A stretch of DNA of 62,349 bases. Origin: Saccharothrix sp. ST-888 (GTDB taxonomy: Bacteria > Actinomycetota > Actinomycetes > Streptomycetales > Streptomycetaceae). Positions 6,302 through 14,869 of the stretch are shown piece by piece. Positions within the stretch are counted from its first letter, which is position 1. The number at the start of each line of letters is the position of its first letter. A model generated the notes under the pieces. It was not told where the DNA came from. It searched no databases and saw nothing but the letters and a program-made list of their open reading frames with translations. The position numbers and the translations under genes are program-made. The stretch spans positions 1 to 62,349 of the forward strand of contig NZ_JYJF01000030.1 of NCBI RefSeq assembly GCF_000955975.1. The letters run 5' to 3'.

Positions 6302-8485
6302 ATGTCCACCACCCTCACCGCCAAGGCCGGCCCGGCCGTGCCTGCCGCCGCGCTACCGACCCGCCGCACCCGCGGCCTCGCGCTCCCCGAGGCCCGCTGG
6401 GCGGCGGCCGCCACGCTCGCCTTCCTGCTGGCGCTGCTCGCCCGGCTGCTCGGCGCACCGGGGTGGACGTACGGCGTGCTCTACGGCCTCGCCTACGCCA
6501 CGGGCGGCTGGGAGCCCGCCTGGGCGGGACTCCGGGCGCTGCGCGACCGGACCCTGGACGTCGATCTGCTGATGATCGTGGCCGCCCTCGGCGCGGCGGC
6601 CATCGGCCAGGTGCTGGACGGCGCGCTGCTGATCGTCATCTTCGCCACTTCCGGCGCCCTGGAGGCGCTGGCCACCGCCCGGACCGCCGACTCGGTACGA
6701 GGTCTGCTCGACCTGGCACCCGCCACCGCGACCCGTCTGGACTCAGACGGGCACGAGGAGACCGTCCCCGCCGCCGCACTGGCGGTCGGCGACACCGTAC
6801 TGGTCCGTCCCGGTGAACGGATCGGCGCGGACGGCCGGGTGCTCGAAGGCCTCAGCGAGGTGGACCAGTCCACCATCACCGGCGAACCGCTGCCGGTCGC
6901 CAAGAGCACCGGGGACGAGGTCTTCGCCGGCACCCTCAACGGTGTGGGCGCGCTGCGGATCGCCGTGGAACGGGACTCCTCCGACACCGTGATCGCCCGG
7001 ATCGTCGCCATGGTCGAGGAGGCCGGCAGTACCAAGGCGCCCACCCAGCTATTCATCGAGAAGGTCGAGCAGCGCTACGCGGTCGGCCTGGTCGCCGCGA
7101 CCCTGGCGCTCTTCGCCCTGCCGCTGGCCTTCGGCGGCGGGCTGACCGAGACCCTGCTGCGGGCGATGACCTTCATGATCGTGGCCTCGCCGTGCGCGGT
7201 GGTGCTGGCCACCATGCCGCCGCTGCTCTCGGCCATCGCCACCGCCGGGCGGCACGGAGTCCTGGTGAAGTCGGCCGTGGTGATGGAGTGCCTGGGGCAG
7301 GTCACCGCCGTCGCCCTGGACAAGACCGGCACCCTCACCGCGGGCACTCCGCAGGTGGTCGAGGTCCGTCCCACCGCCCGCCCCGACGGCGTCACGGCGG
7401 ACGAGCTGCTCGCCCTGGCGGCGGCCGCCGAGGTGCGCAGCGAGCACCCGCTGGGCCGCGCGATCGTCGCCGCCGCACACGGGCGGGCGACGGCGCTGCC
7501 CGACTCGGCGGACTTCGCGTCCACACCGGGGACGGGCGTGCGCGCGACGGTCGACGGCCGGGTGGTCGAGGTCGGGAATCCGGCGCGCCTGCCGGGGGAC
7601 GTGGGGGCTGCGAGCCCGGCGGAGGCCAGTACGCCGACCGGCCGGGTGAGGGCCACCAGGACGGCACACGCCGTCGCGGCGGTCGCCGGCGCAGTCGGCA
7701 CCGAGCCGGGGGTGCCGGCTGCACCGGGACGGGCGGGCACACACGGTGCGGCGGTCGAGCAGGGTCTGGAACCTACCGATGCCGGGAACGCCGACCAGGC
7801 CGGCGGCAGCGCGCCCGACCCCGGTACGGCCCGCGCCGTGGCCGAGTCGGAGGCCGCCGGACGGACCGCGGTCCTGGTCCTGCGCGACGGGCAGCCGCTG
7901 GGCGTCCTCGGCCTCGCCGACCGCCCGCGCGAGCACGCCGCCGACGCGGTCCGGAAGCTGGCCGCGCTGACCGGGCGTCCGCCCGTGCTGCTCACCGGGG
8001 ACAACCCGCGCGCCGCCGCCGGACTGGCCGCCGAACTCGGCCTCCCGGAGGTCCGGGCCGGGCTGCTGCCGCAGGAGAAGGCGGCTGCCGTCCAGGAGTT
8101 GGAGGCGGACGGGAAGCGGGTGCTGATGCTCGGCGACGGGGTCAACGACGCGCCCTCGCTGGCGGCCGCGCACTGCGGGGTGGCGATGGGCCGGGCCGGG
8201 TCCGATCTGGCGCTGGAGACCGCCGACGCGGTGGTGGTCCGGGACGAACTGCTCGCCGTACCGGCCGTGGTGGCGCTGTCGCGGCGTGCCCGGCGGCTGG
8301 TGGTGCAGAATCTGGTGATCGCGGGGGTGTTCATCGCCGCCCTGGTGGTCTGGGACCTGGTCGGCACGCTGCCGCTGCCGCTCGGGGTCGCCGGGCACGA
8401 GGGCTCCACCGTGATCGTCGGTCTCAACGGCCTGCGGCTGCTGCGCGACTCCGCGTGGCGGCGGGCCCTGTCGGAAGGAAGCTGA
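6302..8485 (+). CDS. P1B-4-type heavy-metal transporting ATPase (Co/Ni/Fe efflux)
   Basis: 727 residues. Functional motifs: TGE at 193-195 (actuator domain), Ser-Pro-Cys at 296-298 in the ion-path helix, DKTGT with phosphorylated Asp340, GDGVND at 611-616, and HEGST at about 699 in the last helices. The SPC plus HEG(S/T) pair is the signature of subgroup P1B-4 (CoaT, CtpD, CtpJ), which exports Co, Ni or Fe(II). No N-terminal heavy-metal-associated domain is present. Residues about 435-520 form a Gly/Ala/Pro-rich insertion in the nucleotide-binding domain, making the protein about 80 residues longer than usual. It overlaps the next gene by one base (TGATG). Expression is probably repressed by the divergent NmtR-like protein. 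Confidence 0.9.
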   Translation: MSTTLTAKAGPAVPAAALPTRRTRGLALPEARWAAAATLAFLLALLARLLGAPGWTYGVLYGLAYATGGWEPAWAGLRALRDRTLDVDLLMIVAALGAAAIGQVLDGALLIVIFATSGALEALATARTADSVRGLLDLAPATATRLDSDGHEETVPAAALAVGDTVLVRPGERIGADGRVLEGLSEVDQSTITGEPLPVAKSTGDEVFAGTLNGVGALRIAVERDSSDTVIARIVAMVEEAGSTKAPTQLFIEKVEQRYAVGLVAATLALFALPLAFGGGLTETLLRAMTFMIVASPCAVVLATMPPLLSAIATAGRHGVLVKSAVVMECLGQVTAVALDKTGTLTAGTPQVVEVRPTARPDGVTADELLALAAAAEVRSEHPLGRAIVAAAHGRATALPDSADFASTPGTGVRATVDGRVVEVGNPARLPGDVGAASPAEASTPTGRVRATRTAHAVAAVAGAVGTEPGVPAAPGRAGTHGAAVEQGLEPTDAGNADQAGGSAPDPGTARAVAESEAAGRTAVLVLRDGQPLGVLGLADRPREHAADAVRKLAALTGRPPVLLTGDNPRAAAGLAAELGLPEVRAGLLPQEKAAAVQELEADGKRVLMLGDGVNDAPSLAAAHCGVAMGRAGSDLALETADAVVVRDELLAVPAVVALSRRARRLVVQNLVIAGVFIAALVVWDLVGTLPLPLGVAGHEGSTVIVGLNGLRLLRDSAWRRALSEGS

Positions 8486-8931
8486 TGGCCCGTCGCCCCC
8501 GCAAGGAGTCCGCCGGCACCGCCGCGTCCAGGGCGTCCCGGAGCTCGAAAGCGCCCGGCGCCGACGCGGGCTGCACGGTGACGGTCTGCCGGGGCTGCTG
8601 CTGCGGTACGACGGCCAGGCATCCGGAGGTGGACCACGGCGCGCAGCTGGTGCGGTTGCGCGAGGGCATCGGCGACGCGGGCCGGGTCCGGGCGGTGCCG
8701 TGCCTGGACGCCTGCGACCACTCCAACGTGGTCGTGGTCAGCCCTTCACCGGCCGGGCGGCTGGCGGGCGGCCGCCCGGTCTGGCTGGGCTGGGTGCTGG
8801 CCGACGACATGCTCGACGAGATAACCGACTGGGTACGTGCGGGCGGCCCCGGCATCGCCGAACCGCCCGGCACCCTCGACCTCCAGGAATTCACGGTCTC
8901 CCGCCGGGTCCGCGAGGGCCTGCCCGGCTGA
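8485..8931 (+). CDS. Thioredoxin-like [2Fe-2S] ferredoxin-type protein coupled to the metal ATPase
   Basis: 148 residues. After a basic disordered N-terminus (1-28) comes VTVCRGCCCG and, about 37 residues on, PCLDACDHSN. This C-x2-C...C-x3-C arrangement is that of thioredoxin-fold [2Fe-2S] ferredoxins, here with an extra Cys pair in the first motif. The C-terminal part (WLGWVLADDMLDEITDWV) is conserved in this small actinobacterial group. The ATG overlaps the ATPase TGA (TGATG), so both are made from one mRNA. It may bind a cluster or the exported metal, or report cluster damage by Co/Ni; the function is not established. Confidence 0.75.
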   Translation: MARRPRKESAGTAASRASRSSKAPGADAGCTVTVCRGCCCGTTARHPEVDHGAQLVRLREGIGDAGRVRAVPCLDACDHSNVVVVSPSPAGRLAGGRPVWLGWVLADDMLDEITDWVRAGGPGIAEPPGTLDLQEFTVSRRVREGLPG

Positions 8932-9009
8932 TCGGCGTCCGCCGGCTGCGCCCGCCGGGCGCGTCGGGGTCAGCCGGGCCCGGCCCTCATGGGTGCCATG
9001 ATTGGCCTT

Positions 9010-9810
9010 ATGGCAGACCAGGGCGCACCCAGTACGGCGGAGCTGAACGGAAGACCGGTGACCCCGGCGGAGCTCCGGGCGCTGGCGCTCACCGGCTACG
9101 GGCACTTCACCACCATGCTGGTCGAGGACGGCCGGGTCCGCGGCCTCCCGCTGCACCTGGAGCGGCTGGCCCGTGACTGCCGTACGGTCTTCGAGGCCGA
9201 GTTGGACCAGGCGCGGGTGCGGGAGCTCGCGCGCCGGGTGGTGCCGGCCGAGGGCGCGGTGGTGGTCCGGGTGACCGTCTTCGACCCGGCGCTGGACATC
9301 GGCACGATCGGGAGGCCAGCCGAGCCGCAGCTGCTGGTGACCGCCCGTCCGGCGGGGGGCCCGGCGCCGCTGCCGCCGCTGCGGGTGCGCTCGGTGCGGT
9401 ACCGCAGGGAGCTGCCCGCGGTGAAGAGCGTCGGGCTGTTCGGGTCGCTGTGGCACCGGCGGGAGGCGCAGCGGGCGGGCTTCGACGACGTGCTGTTCGT
9501 GGACGGCGAGCGGGGGATCTCCGAGGGCGGCACCTGGAACATCGGGTTCGTCCGCGACCGGAAGGTGGTCTGGCCGGAGGCCGAGCACCTGGCCGGGACC
9601 ACCATGGAGCTGCTGCAGGGCCTGTACCCGTGCCGGTCGGAGCGGGTGGGGGTGGCGGAGGCGGCCGGTTTCGAGGCCGCGTTCGCGACCAACGCGGCCA
9701 GCGGCGTGCGGGCCGTCGGTGCGCTGGACGGGTTGGTCTTCCCGGCCGAGCACCCGGTGATCGGGGAGCTGCGCGCGCTGTACACCGCTCTCCCGGGCGA
9801 TCGGCTCTGA
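9010..9810 (+). CDS. Class IV PLP-dependent aminotransferase family protein
   Basis: About 266 residues of fold-type IV PLP enzyme, the family of branched-chain aminotransferase, D-amino acid transaminase and aminodeoxychorismate lyase. The PLP lysine lies in ELPAVKSVG, and the phosphate-binding ISEGGTWNIGF follows about 40 residues later. N-terminal GYGHFTTMLVEDGRVRGLPLHLERL is the usual start of the fold. In-frame ATGs exist at 8989, 8998 and 9010. The last is chosen because a -10-like CATGAT (8997-9002) lies exactly 7 bases before it, which would give a leaderless mRNA, and no RBS is seen. The substrate is not predictable. Confidence 0.82.
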   Translation: MADQGAPSTAELNGRPVTPAELRALALTGYGHFTTMLVEDGRVRGLPLHLERLARDCRTVFEAELDQARVRELARRVVPAEGAVVVRVTVFDPALDIGTIGRPAEPQLLVTARPAGGPAPLPPLRVRSVRYRRELPAVKSVGLFGSLWHRREAQRAGFDDVLFVDGERGISEGGTWNIGFVRDRKVVWPEAEHLAGTTMELLQGLYPCRSERVGVAEAAGFEAAFATNAASGVRAVGALDGLVFPAEHPVIGELRALYTALPGDRL

Positions 9811-9876
9811 GCGGATCCGGTCCGCTCGGAGCGAAGTCCGGCTGCTCCCGGGCGGGGCGGGTGGAGGATCGTCGGT

Positions 9877-10587
9877 ATGGAGACCGTGGAGATCCTTCCT
9901 GAGCTGTATCTGCTGGGTTTCGAGATCGGGCAGGCCTATCTGTGGTGCGACCCGGGGGAGTTGACGCTGATCGACACCGGGGTGGCCGGTTCCGGCGAGG
10001 CGATCGCGCGGGCGATCCGGTCGCTCGGGCGCGACCCGGCCGAGCTGCGCCGGGTGCTGCTGACGCACTGCCACGAGGACCATGCGGGTTCGGCGGCCGA
10101 GATCGCCGGCTGGGGCGGGGGCGGCCGTGTCCAGGTACTGGCGCACCGGCTGGACGCGCCCGTGATCCGGGGCGAACGGCCGCCGCTGCCACCGGTGTTC
10201 GACGACGCCCCGGCGTGGGAGGAGGAACTCTGGGCGGCGAAGCCCGTGTTGCCCCCGGCGCCGCCCGCGCGGGTGGACGTCGAGCTGGCGGACGGCGATG
10301 TCGTGGACTTCGGCGGCGGGGCGCGGGTGGTGGCGGTGCCGGGTCATACGGACGGGAGCGCCGCGTTCCATCTGCCCGGCCCCCGGGTGCTGTTCACCGG
10401 GGACGCGGTGGCCAACGTCGGCGGGCGGACCATCCTCGGGGTGTTCAACCGGGACCGGACGCGGGCGATCGAGTCCTTCCACCGGCTGGCCGCGCTCGAC
10501 GCTCAGGTGGCGGTCTTCGGCCACGGCGAGCCGATCACGAGCGACGCCGCCGCTGCCCTCAGGGCTGCGGCGGCGTCGACCGGGTGA
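9877..10587 (+). CDS. Metallo-beta-lactamase fold hydrolase
   Basis: 236 residues with the metal-binding motif HCHEDH (His64, His66, Asp68, His69), the second-shell strand TLIDTG (residues 30-35), VPGHTDGS with the third His, and LFTGDAV. This is the glyoxalase II/quorum-lactonase-like layout with a binuclear Zn or Fe site. Such proteins hydrolyse thioesters, lactones or phosphoesters, and the substrate is unknown. The ATG has a good RBS (GGAGGA). It follows the aminotransferase by 66 bp on the same strand, possibly in one transcript. It ends only 15 bp before the convergent dps stop. Confidence 0.85.
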   Translation: METVEILPELYLLGFEIGQAYLWCDPGELTLIDTGVAGSGEAIARAIRSLGRDPAELRRVLLTHCHEDHAGSAAEIAGWGGGGRVQVLAHRLDAPVIRGERPPLPPVFDDAPAWEEELWAAKPVLPPAPPARVDVELADGDVVDFGGGARVVAVPGHTDGSAAFHLPGPRVLFTGDAVANVGGRTILGVFNRDRTRAIESFHRLAALDAQVAVFGHGEPITSDAAAALRAAAASTG

Positions 10588-10602
10588 GCGGCGGAAGTCG
10601 GG

Positions 10603-11076
10603 TCAGGCGGTGTTCTCGGCCTGGGCCATCCAGGAGTACTTCTCCAGGTCGGCGGTCAGCCCGATCAGGATGTCCTGGCTGACCGGGTCGGGGTCGCCGG
10701 TGGCGGCGATGCGCTCGCGCATCCGGACGATCACCGCGCCGAGGGCCGCGACCAGGGCCCCCACCGTGGCCGAGTCGGTGACGGCGCCCTCGGGGGCGGT
10801 GGCGATGCCGCTGCTCCCGGACACCGTCCTGGCCCGGCCGTCCGGGGAGACCCCGATGGCGGCCGCGCGTTCGGCCACGGTGTCGGTGTGCTGCCGGGCG
10901 AGGGCGACCACCTCGTCCAGCTGGAGGTGCACCGAGCGGAAGCGCGGTCCGACCACGTTCCAGTGTAGCTGCTTCGCCACCAGGGACAGGTCGATCAGAT
11001 CGACCAGTGCGCCCTGGAGCGCCTCCCCGACCACCTTGCGGTCGGCGTCCGGCAGAGGGCTCTTGACTCCGTACAT
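10603..11076 (-). CDS. dps: Dps-family DNA-protecting ferritin-like protein
   Basis: 157 residues of a four-helix ferritin-like fold. The ferroxidase ligands of the Dps type are visible: His38 (AKQLHWNVVGPRF), His50 and Asp54 (SVHLQLDEV). The DNA-binding N-terminus is short and carries few Lys residues. Dps dodecamers oxidise Fe(II) with peroxide, store iron and coat DNA in starvation or oxidative stress. The RBS AAGGAG stands before ATG at 11076. Streptomyces have several Dps paralogues, so numbering is not assigned. It is divergent from the phosphatase gene. Confidence 0.88.
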   Translation of the reverse strand: MYGVKSPLPDADRKVVGEALQGALVDLIDLSLVAKQLHWNVVGPRFRSVHLQLDEVVALARQHTDTVAERAAAIGVSPDGRARTVSGSSGIATAPEGAVTDSATVGALVAALGAVIVRMRERIAATGDPDPVSQDILIGLTADLEKYSWMAQAENTA

Positions 11077-11379
11077 CGGCTCGGCTCCTTCTGGTGCGGG
11101 TTCGGCCTGTTTTCGTCGGTCAGCCTCTCACGTATGCCCCCAAAAACGGTCATATGGCCTATCGCGTCGGGGTGTTGGATCCGACCGCAGGCGATCGGTC
11201 GACCAGATGTCAGCTGACCTGCCGTCAACCCGCCTCGGCAGGGCGCATGGCACCGCTTCTTTGCGAACATATGGGCGAAACTTGCGGTCCAGCACACCGA
11301 CACGACAACGGTCGTTCACTGAATGTCCGTGTGCACGCAACCCGTCGCTGCGAATCTCCACGCCATGGATATCCCACGC
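11077..11379. other. Divergent intergenic region dps / purple acid phosphatase
   Basis: No gene is supported here. It contains a perfect GTCAGCTGAC palindrome (11209-11218), a T/A-richer stretch with a GAACATATG half-site (11267-11275), and a single good PHO-type unit GTTCACTGAAT (11314-11324) followed by a poor second unit. Phosphate control of the phosphatase is therefore possible but weakly supported. Confidence 0.45.
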
Positions 11380-13029
11380 ATGGGCGTGCCCGAGAAGCTC
11401 GCCGACCGGATGAGCATGGCCGAGCAGCACGAGTACCTGCGCAGCAGGTTCTCCCGTCGGAAGGCGCTGCGGATGGGCGCCATCACGGTCGGTGCGGTCG
11501 CCGTCGGTGGCGCGCTCGGCAGTGGCACCGCCTTCGCCGCCCCCGCGACCCCGGGCCTGCTCACGGCCGGTAGCACGGACGGCATCAACGGCTCGCTGGT
11601 CGCTCCGATCGGCCGCCACCTCGCGTTCGGCGCCGAGCCGGACACCCAGTTCCGGATCTCCTGGCAGGTCCCCGCCCCGGTCAAGCGGCCGTTCCTGCGC
11701 TTCGGCAAGCACCCCTGGTCGCTCGGCCACAAGATCCAGGCGGAGGTGCGCGCCCTGCACACCCCCGCGCTGACCCCGACCGGCACCCCGGTCGACCAGT
11801 ACTACCTGCACGTCTCGCTGGACGACCTCGACCCCGACACCACCTACTACTACGGTGTCGGCCACGACGGCTTCGACCCGGCCTCGCAGCAGGCCATCTC
11901 CACCCTCAGCACCTTCCGCACCGCGCCCTCGCGCGACTGGCGCTGGGGCAAGCCGTACGCGCCGTTCACCTTCACCGCCTTCGGCGACCAGGGCGTCAGC
12001 TCGCACGCCGCCGGGAACGACCACGTCATCCTGGCCCAGAAGCCGTCCTTCCACCTGCACGCCGGCGACATCTGCTACGCCGACCCGATGGGCCAGGGCC
12101 AGGACTCGGACAAGGTCGCGTACGACGCCAAGACCTGGGACTCCTTCCTGGTCCAGACCGAGTCCGTCGCCTCGAAGATCCCGTGGATGGTCTCCTACGG
12201 CAACCACGACATGGAGGCCTGGTACTCGCACAACGGGTACGGCGGCGAGGACGCCCGCTTCTTCCTCCCCGACAACGGCCCGGACCCGCGCAAGGCCCCC
12301 GGTGTCTACGCCTTCAAGTACGGCAACGTCGGTGTCATCTCGCTGGACGCCAACGACGTCTCGTACGAGATCCCGGCCAACCTGGGCATCACCGCGGGCA
12401 AGCAGACCAAGTGGCTGGACCGCCAGCTGCGCGACCTGCGCGATGACGAGACGGTCGACTTCATCGTCGTCTTCTTCCACCACTGCGCCTTCTCCACCAC
12501 CCACCAGCACGCCTCCGAGGGCGGTGTCCGCGAGGCCTGGGTGCCGCTGTTCGAGAAGTACCGCGTGGACCTGGTGATCAACGGTCACAACCACGTCTAC
12601 GAGCGCACCGACGCGATCCTCGGCAACAAGGTCTCCAAGTCCGTGCCGAGCGGCGAGACCATCGAGCCCGCCAAGGACGGCATCGTCTACGTCACCGCCG
12701 GTGCGGCCGGTCGCAGCCTCTACAGCTTCGACTACCCCGACACCTACGAGGGCCACGAGAACCGGGTCGACTCGGTCAAGACCTTCCACTTCGCCAAGGG
12801 CGGCGTGAAGGTCCAGGAGACGGTCGAGTGGTCCCGGGTCCGCTACACCGGCTACTCCTTCATCAAGGTGGACGTCACCCCGGCCCACCCCGGCCGCAAG
12901 TCCTCGATGAAGGTCACCGCCCTGGCGGAGGACGGCACCCAGATCGACCATTACACCATCCTGCGCGAGGCCGGCGAGAACTGGGACGGCGACGGCGACG
13001 ACGGCGACTTCCCGTGGCTGCGCCGCTGA
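11380..13029 (+). CDS. Tat-exported purple acid phosphatase-like metallophosphoesterase
   Basis: 549 residues. A twin-Arg signal (FSRRKALRMG, residues 24-33, hydrophobic core, AFAA cleavage) sends the folded enzyme across the membrane. A fibronectin-like N-terminal domain is followed by the metallophosphoesterase core: FGDQG, GDICYAD, YGNHD, FFHH and GHNHVYER in order, as in purple acid phosphatases with a Fe-Zn/Mn centre. It should release phosphate from organic esters outside the cell. The ATG at 11380 (MGVPEKLADRMSMAEQHEYL) is chosen because homologues begin there; in-frame ATGs at 11323 and 11365 are possible. It ends in a strong terminator. Confidence 0.87.
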   Translation: MGVPEKLADRMSMAEQHEYLRSRFSRRKALRMGAITVGAVAVGGALGSGTAFAAPATPGLLTAGSTDGINGSLVAPIGRHLAFGAEPDTQFRISWQVPAPVKRPFLRFGKHPWSLGHKIQAEVRALHTPALTPTGTPVDQYYLHVSLDDLDPDTTYYYGVGHDGFDPASQQAISTLSTFRTAPSRDWRWGKPYAPFTFTAFGDQGVSSHAAGNDHVILAQKPSFHLHAGDICYADPMGQGQDSDKVAYDAKTWDSFLVQTESVASKIPWMVSYGNHDMEAWYSHNGYGGEDARFFLPDNGPDPRKAPGVYAFKYGNVGVISLDANDVSYEIPANLGITAGKQTKWLDRQLRDLRDDETVDFIVVFFHHCAFSTTHQHASEGGVREAWVPLFEKYRVDLVINGHNHVYERTDAILGNKVSKSVPSGETIEPAKDGIVYVTAGAAGRSLYSFDYPDTYEGHENRVDSVKTFHFAKGGVKVQETVEWSRVRYTGYSFIKVDVTPAHPGRKSSMKVTALAEDGTQIDHYTILREAGENWDGDGDDGDFPWLRR

Positions 13030-13053
13030 CGGCGGCCGGCCCGAACTCCTGAA

Positions 13054-13088
13054 GGCGGCGCCACCGGGCACTACCCGGTGGCGCCGCC
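13054..13088 (+). terminator. Strong hairpin terminator after the phosphatase gene
   Basis: A perfect 15-bp stem (left arm starts GGCGGCGCCACC) with loop CACTA, followed by TT. It begins 24 bases after the stop codon. Confidence 0.85.
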
Positions 13089-13146
13089 TTCGGCGTGCCG
13101 GCCGTGGGCCTTGGCGACATCGGGTCACGCCGTAAACTCGCTGGTC

Positions 13147-13482
13147 ATGACCGTCGCACGCTCCGTCCTGCTGTTCGTTCTCGCCGCCCTGCTCGAAATC
13201 GGGGGTGCCTGGATGGTGTGGCAGGGGGTGCGGGAGCACCGGGGCTGGGCGTGGATCGGGGCGGGGGTCGTCGCGCTCGGGGTCTACGGGTTCGTGGCCA
13301 CGCAGCAGGCCGACTCGCACTTCGGCCGCATCCTGGCCGCGTACGGCGGGGTGTTCGTGGCCGGCTCGCTGCTGTGGGGCGTGGTCCTGGACGGCTACCG
13401 GCCGGACCGGTACGACGTGACCGGCGCGCTCGTCTGCCTGGCCGGGGTCGGCGTGATCATGTACGCCCCGCGCGGGCGGTAG
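13147..13482 (+). CDS. YnfA-family (UPF0060) small membrane protein
   Basis: 111 residues and four predicted membrane helices. Hallmarks of the YnfA/UPF0060 family are LLEIGGAWMVWQGVREHRGW near the N-terminus, ALGVYGFVATQQ and GRILAAYGGVFVAGSLLWG in the middle, and RPDRYDVTGA before the last helix. The family is related to the small multidrug resistance transporters, but most members have no known substrate. The ATG at 13147 is chosen because the first helix begins right after it; the in-frame start at 13078 lies in the terminator. It is probably a single-gene transcript. Confidence 0.88.
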   Translation: MTVARSVLLFVLAALLEIGGAWMVWQGVREHRGWAWIGAGVVALGVYGFVATQQADSHFGRILAAYGGVFVAGSLLWGVVLDGYRPDRYDVTGALVCLAGVGVIMYAPRGR

Positions 13483-13555
13483 GAACCACCCCCGGCGCTG
13501 GCGGTCAGCACCTGGAGAGCAGCAACTGGGCGGTCGGCGCGGGGCGGCCGGTGTC

Positions 13556-14767
13556 CTACTGCCGGTAGGTGGCCAGGAAGCGGCCGATCCGGCTGATCGC
13601 GGTCTCCAGGTCGTCGGCGCGGGGCAGGGTGACGAAGCGGAAGTGGTCGGGGCGGTGCCAGTTGAAGCCGGTGCCCTGGACGATGTGGATCTTCTCGCGG
13701 AGCAGCAGGTCGAGGACGAACTTCTCGTCGTCCACGATCCGGTGCACCGCCGGGTCCAGCTTGGCGAAGGCGTACAGCGCGCCCTTGGGCTTGACGCAGC
13801 TGACGCCGGGCAGCTCGTTGAGGGCCCGCCAGGCGACGTCACGCTGCTCGGTGAGCCGGCCGTTCGGCAGGGTGAGGTCGTGGATGGACTGGTGGCCGCC
13901 GAGCGCCGCCTGGACGGCGAACTGGGCCGGGACGTTGGGGCACAGCCGCATCCCGGCGAGCATGGTGAGCCCCTCCAGGTAGTCCTTGGCGTGCTGCTTG
14001 GGTCCGGAGACCACCAGCCAGCCACTGCGGAAGCCGGCCACCCGGTACGCCTTGGAGAGGCCGTTGAAGGTGAGGGTGAGCACGTCGTCGGAGAGCGCGG
14101 CCAGGCAGTGGTGCTCGGTGCCGTCGTACAGGATCTTGTCGTAGATCTCGTCGGCGAAGACCATCAGCCCGTGGCGGCGGGCGAGTTCGAGGATGCCCTC
14201 CAGGAGCTCCTTCGAGTAGACCGCGCCGGTCGGGTTGTTGGGGTTGATGACGACGATGGCCTTGGTGCGGGGAGTGATCTTGGCGGCGATGTCGTCGAGG
14301 TCGGGGTACCAGTCCGCCTCCTCGTCGCACAGGTAGTGCACCGCCTTGCCGCCGGCGAACCGTACGACGGCCGTCCAGAGCGGGTAGTCCGGCATCGGGA
14401 CGAGGACCTCGTCGCCGTCGTCCACCAGCGCCTGCACGCTCATCTGGATCAGTTCGGAGGCGCCGTTGCCGAGGTAGACGTCGTCCACCGTGACGCCCGG
14501 GACGCCGCGCTGCTGGTAGTACTGCACCACGGCCCGGCGGGCGGGCAGGATGCCGCGCGAGTCGCTGTAGCCGTGTGCGTTCGGGAGGTTGCGGATGATG
14601 TCCTGGAGGATCTCCGCCGGCGCCTCGAAGCCGAACGGCGCCGGGTTGCCGGTGTTCAGGCGCAGGACGGTGTGCCCGGCCTCCTCCAGCGCGTTGGCCT
14701 GGTCGACCACCGGGCCACGGATCTCGTAGCACACGTCCTTCAGCTTGCTGGACTGCCGAAACTCCAT
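13556..14767 (-). CDS. AlaT/AlaA-like pyridoxal-phosphate aminotransferase (class I)
   Basis: 403 residues of a fold-type I aminotransferase. LRLNTGNPAPFGF near the N-terminus, AHGYSDSRGI, the PLP-stacking region VYLGNGASELI, INPNNPTGAVYS, FADEIYDKI and the PLP-lysine motif NGLSKAYRVAGFR all match alanine-pyruvate transaminases of the AlaA/AlaT group. It should interconvert alanine and pyruvate with glutamate or 2-oxoglutarate in the cytosol. It is divergent from an HxlR regulator, with tandem palindromes in the 102-bp gap, so it may be in that regulator's control. Confidence 0.87.
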   Translation of the reverse strand: MEFRQSSKLKDVCYEIRGPVVDQANALEEAGHTVLRLNTGNPAPFGFEAPAEILQDIIRNLPNAHGYSDSRGILPARRAVVQYYQQRGVPGVTVDDVYLGNGASELIQMSVQALVDDGDEVLVPMPDYPLWTAVVRFAGGKAVHYLCDEEADWYPDLDDIAAKITPRTKAIVVINPNNPTGAVYSKELLEGILELARRHGLMVFADEIYDKILYDGTEHHCLAALSDDVLTLTFNGLSKAYRVAGFRSGWLVVSGPKQHAKDYLEGLTMLAGMRLCPNVPAQFAVQAALGGHQSIHDLTLPNGRLTEQRDVAWRALNELPGVSCVKPKGALYAFAKLDPAVHRIVDDEKFVLDLLLREKIHIVQGTGFNWHRPDHFRFVTLPRADDLETAISRIGRFLATYRQ

Positions 14768-14822
14768 CAGCGGTCTCCCGATCCGTCCGTCACCACGCCG
14801 TCAGTCTGGTCACTTTGTTCTA

Positions 14823-14855
14823 CCAAGTATCCACTTGGAAAGTCCAACTTTTTGG
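14823..14855. promoter_or_regulatory. Tandem palindromes upstream of the HxlR regulator
   Basis: CCAAGT-ATCC-ACTTGG (14823-14838) and CCAA-CTTT-TTGG (14844-14855) are adjacent perfect palindromes whose centres are 19 bp apart, about two helical turns. They lie 15-47 bp before the HxlR start and within the region shared with the aminotransferase gene. They are best read as autoregulatory operator sites. Confidence 0.65.
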
Positions 14856-14869
14856 CTATGCTGATCGAC

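Noticed and set aside
11314..11336. PHO box before the purple acid phosphatase
   Set aside because: Only the first unit (GTTCAC) matches; the second is too divergent for a confident call.
11128..14025. 965-residue minus-strand open frame
   Set aside because: It runs antisense to the phosphatase and through the strong terminator and YnfA gene; the composition is artificial.
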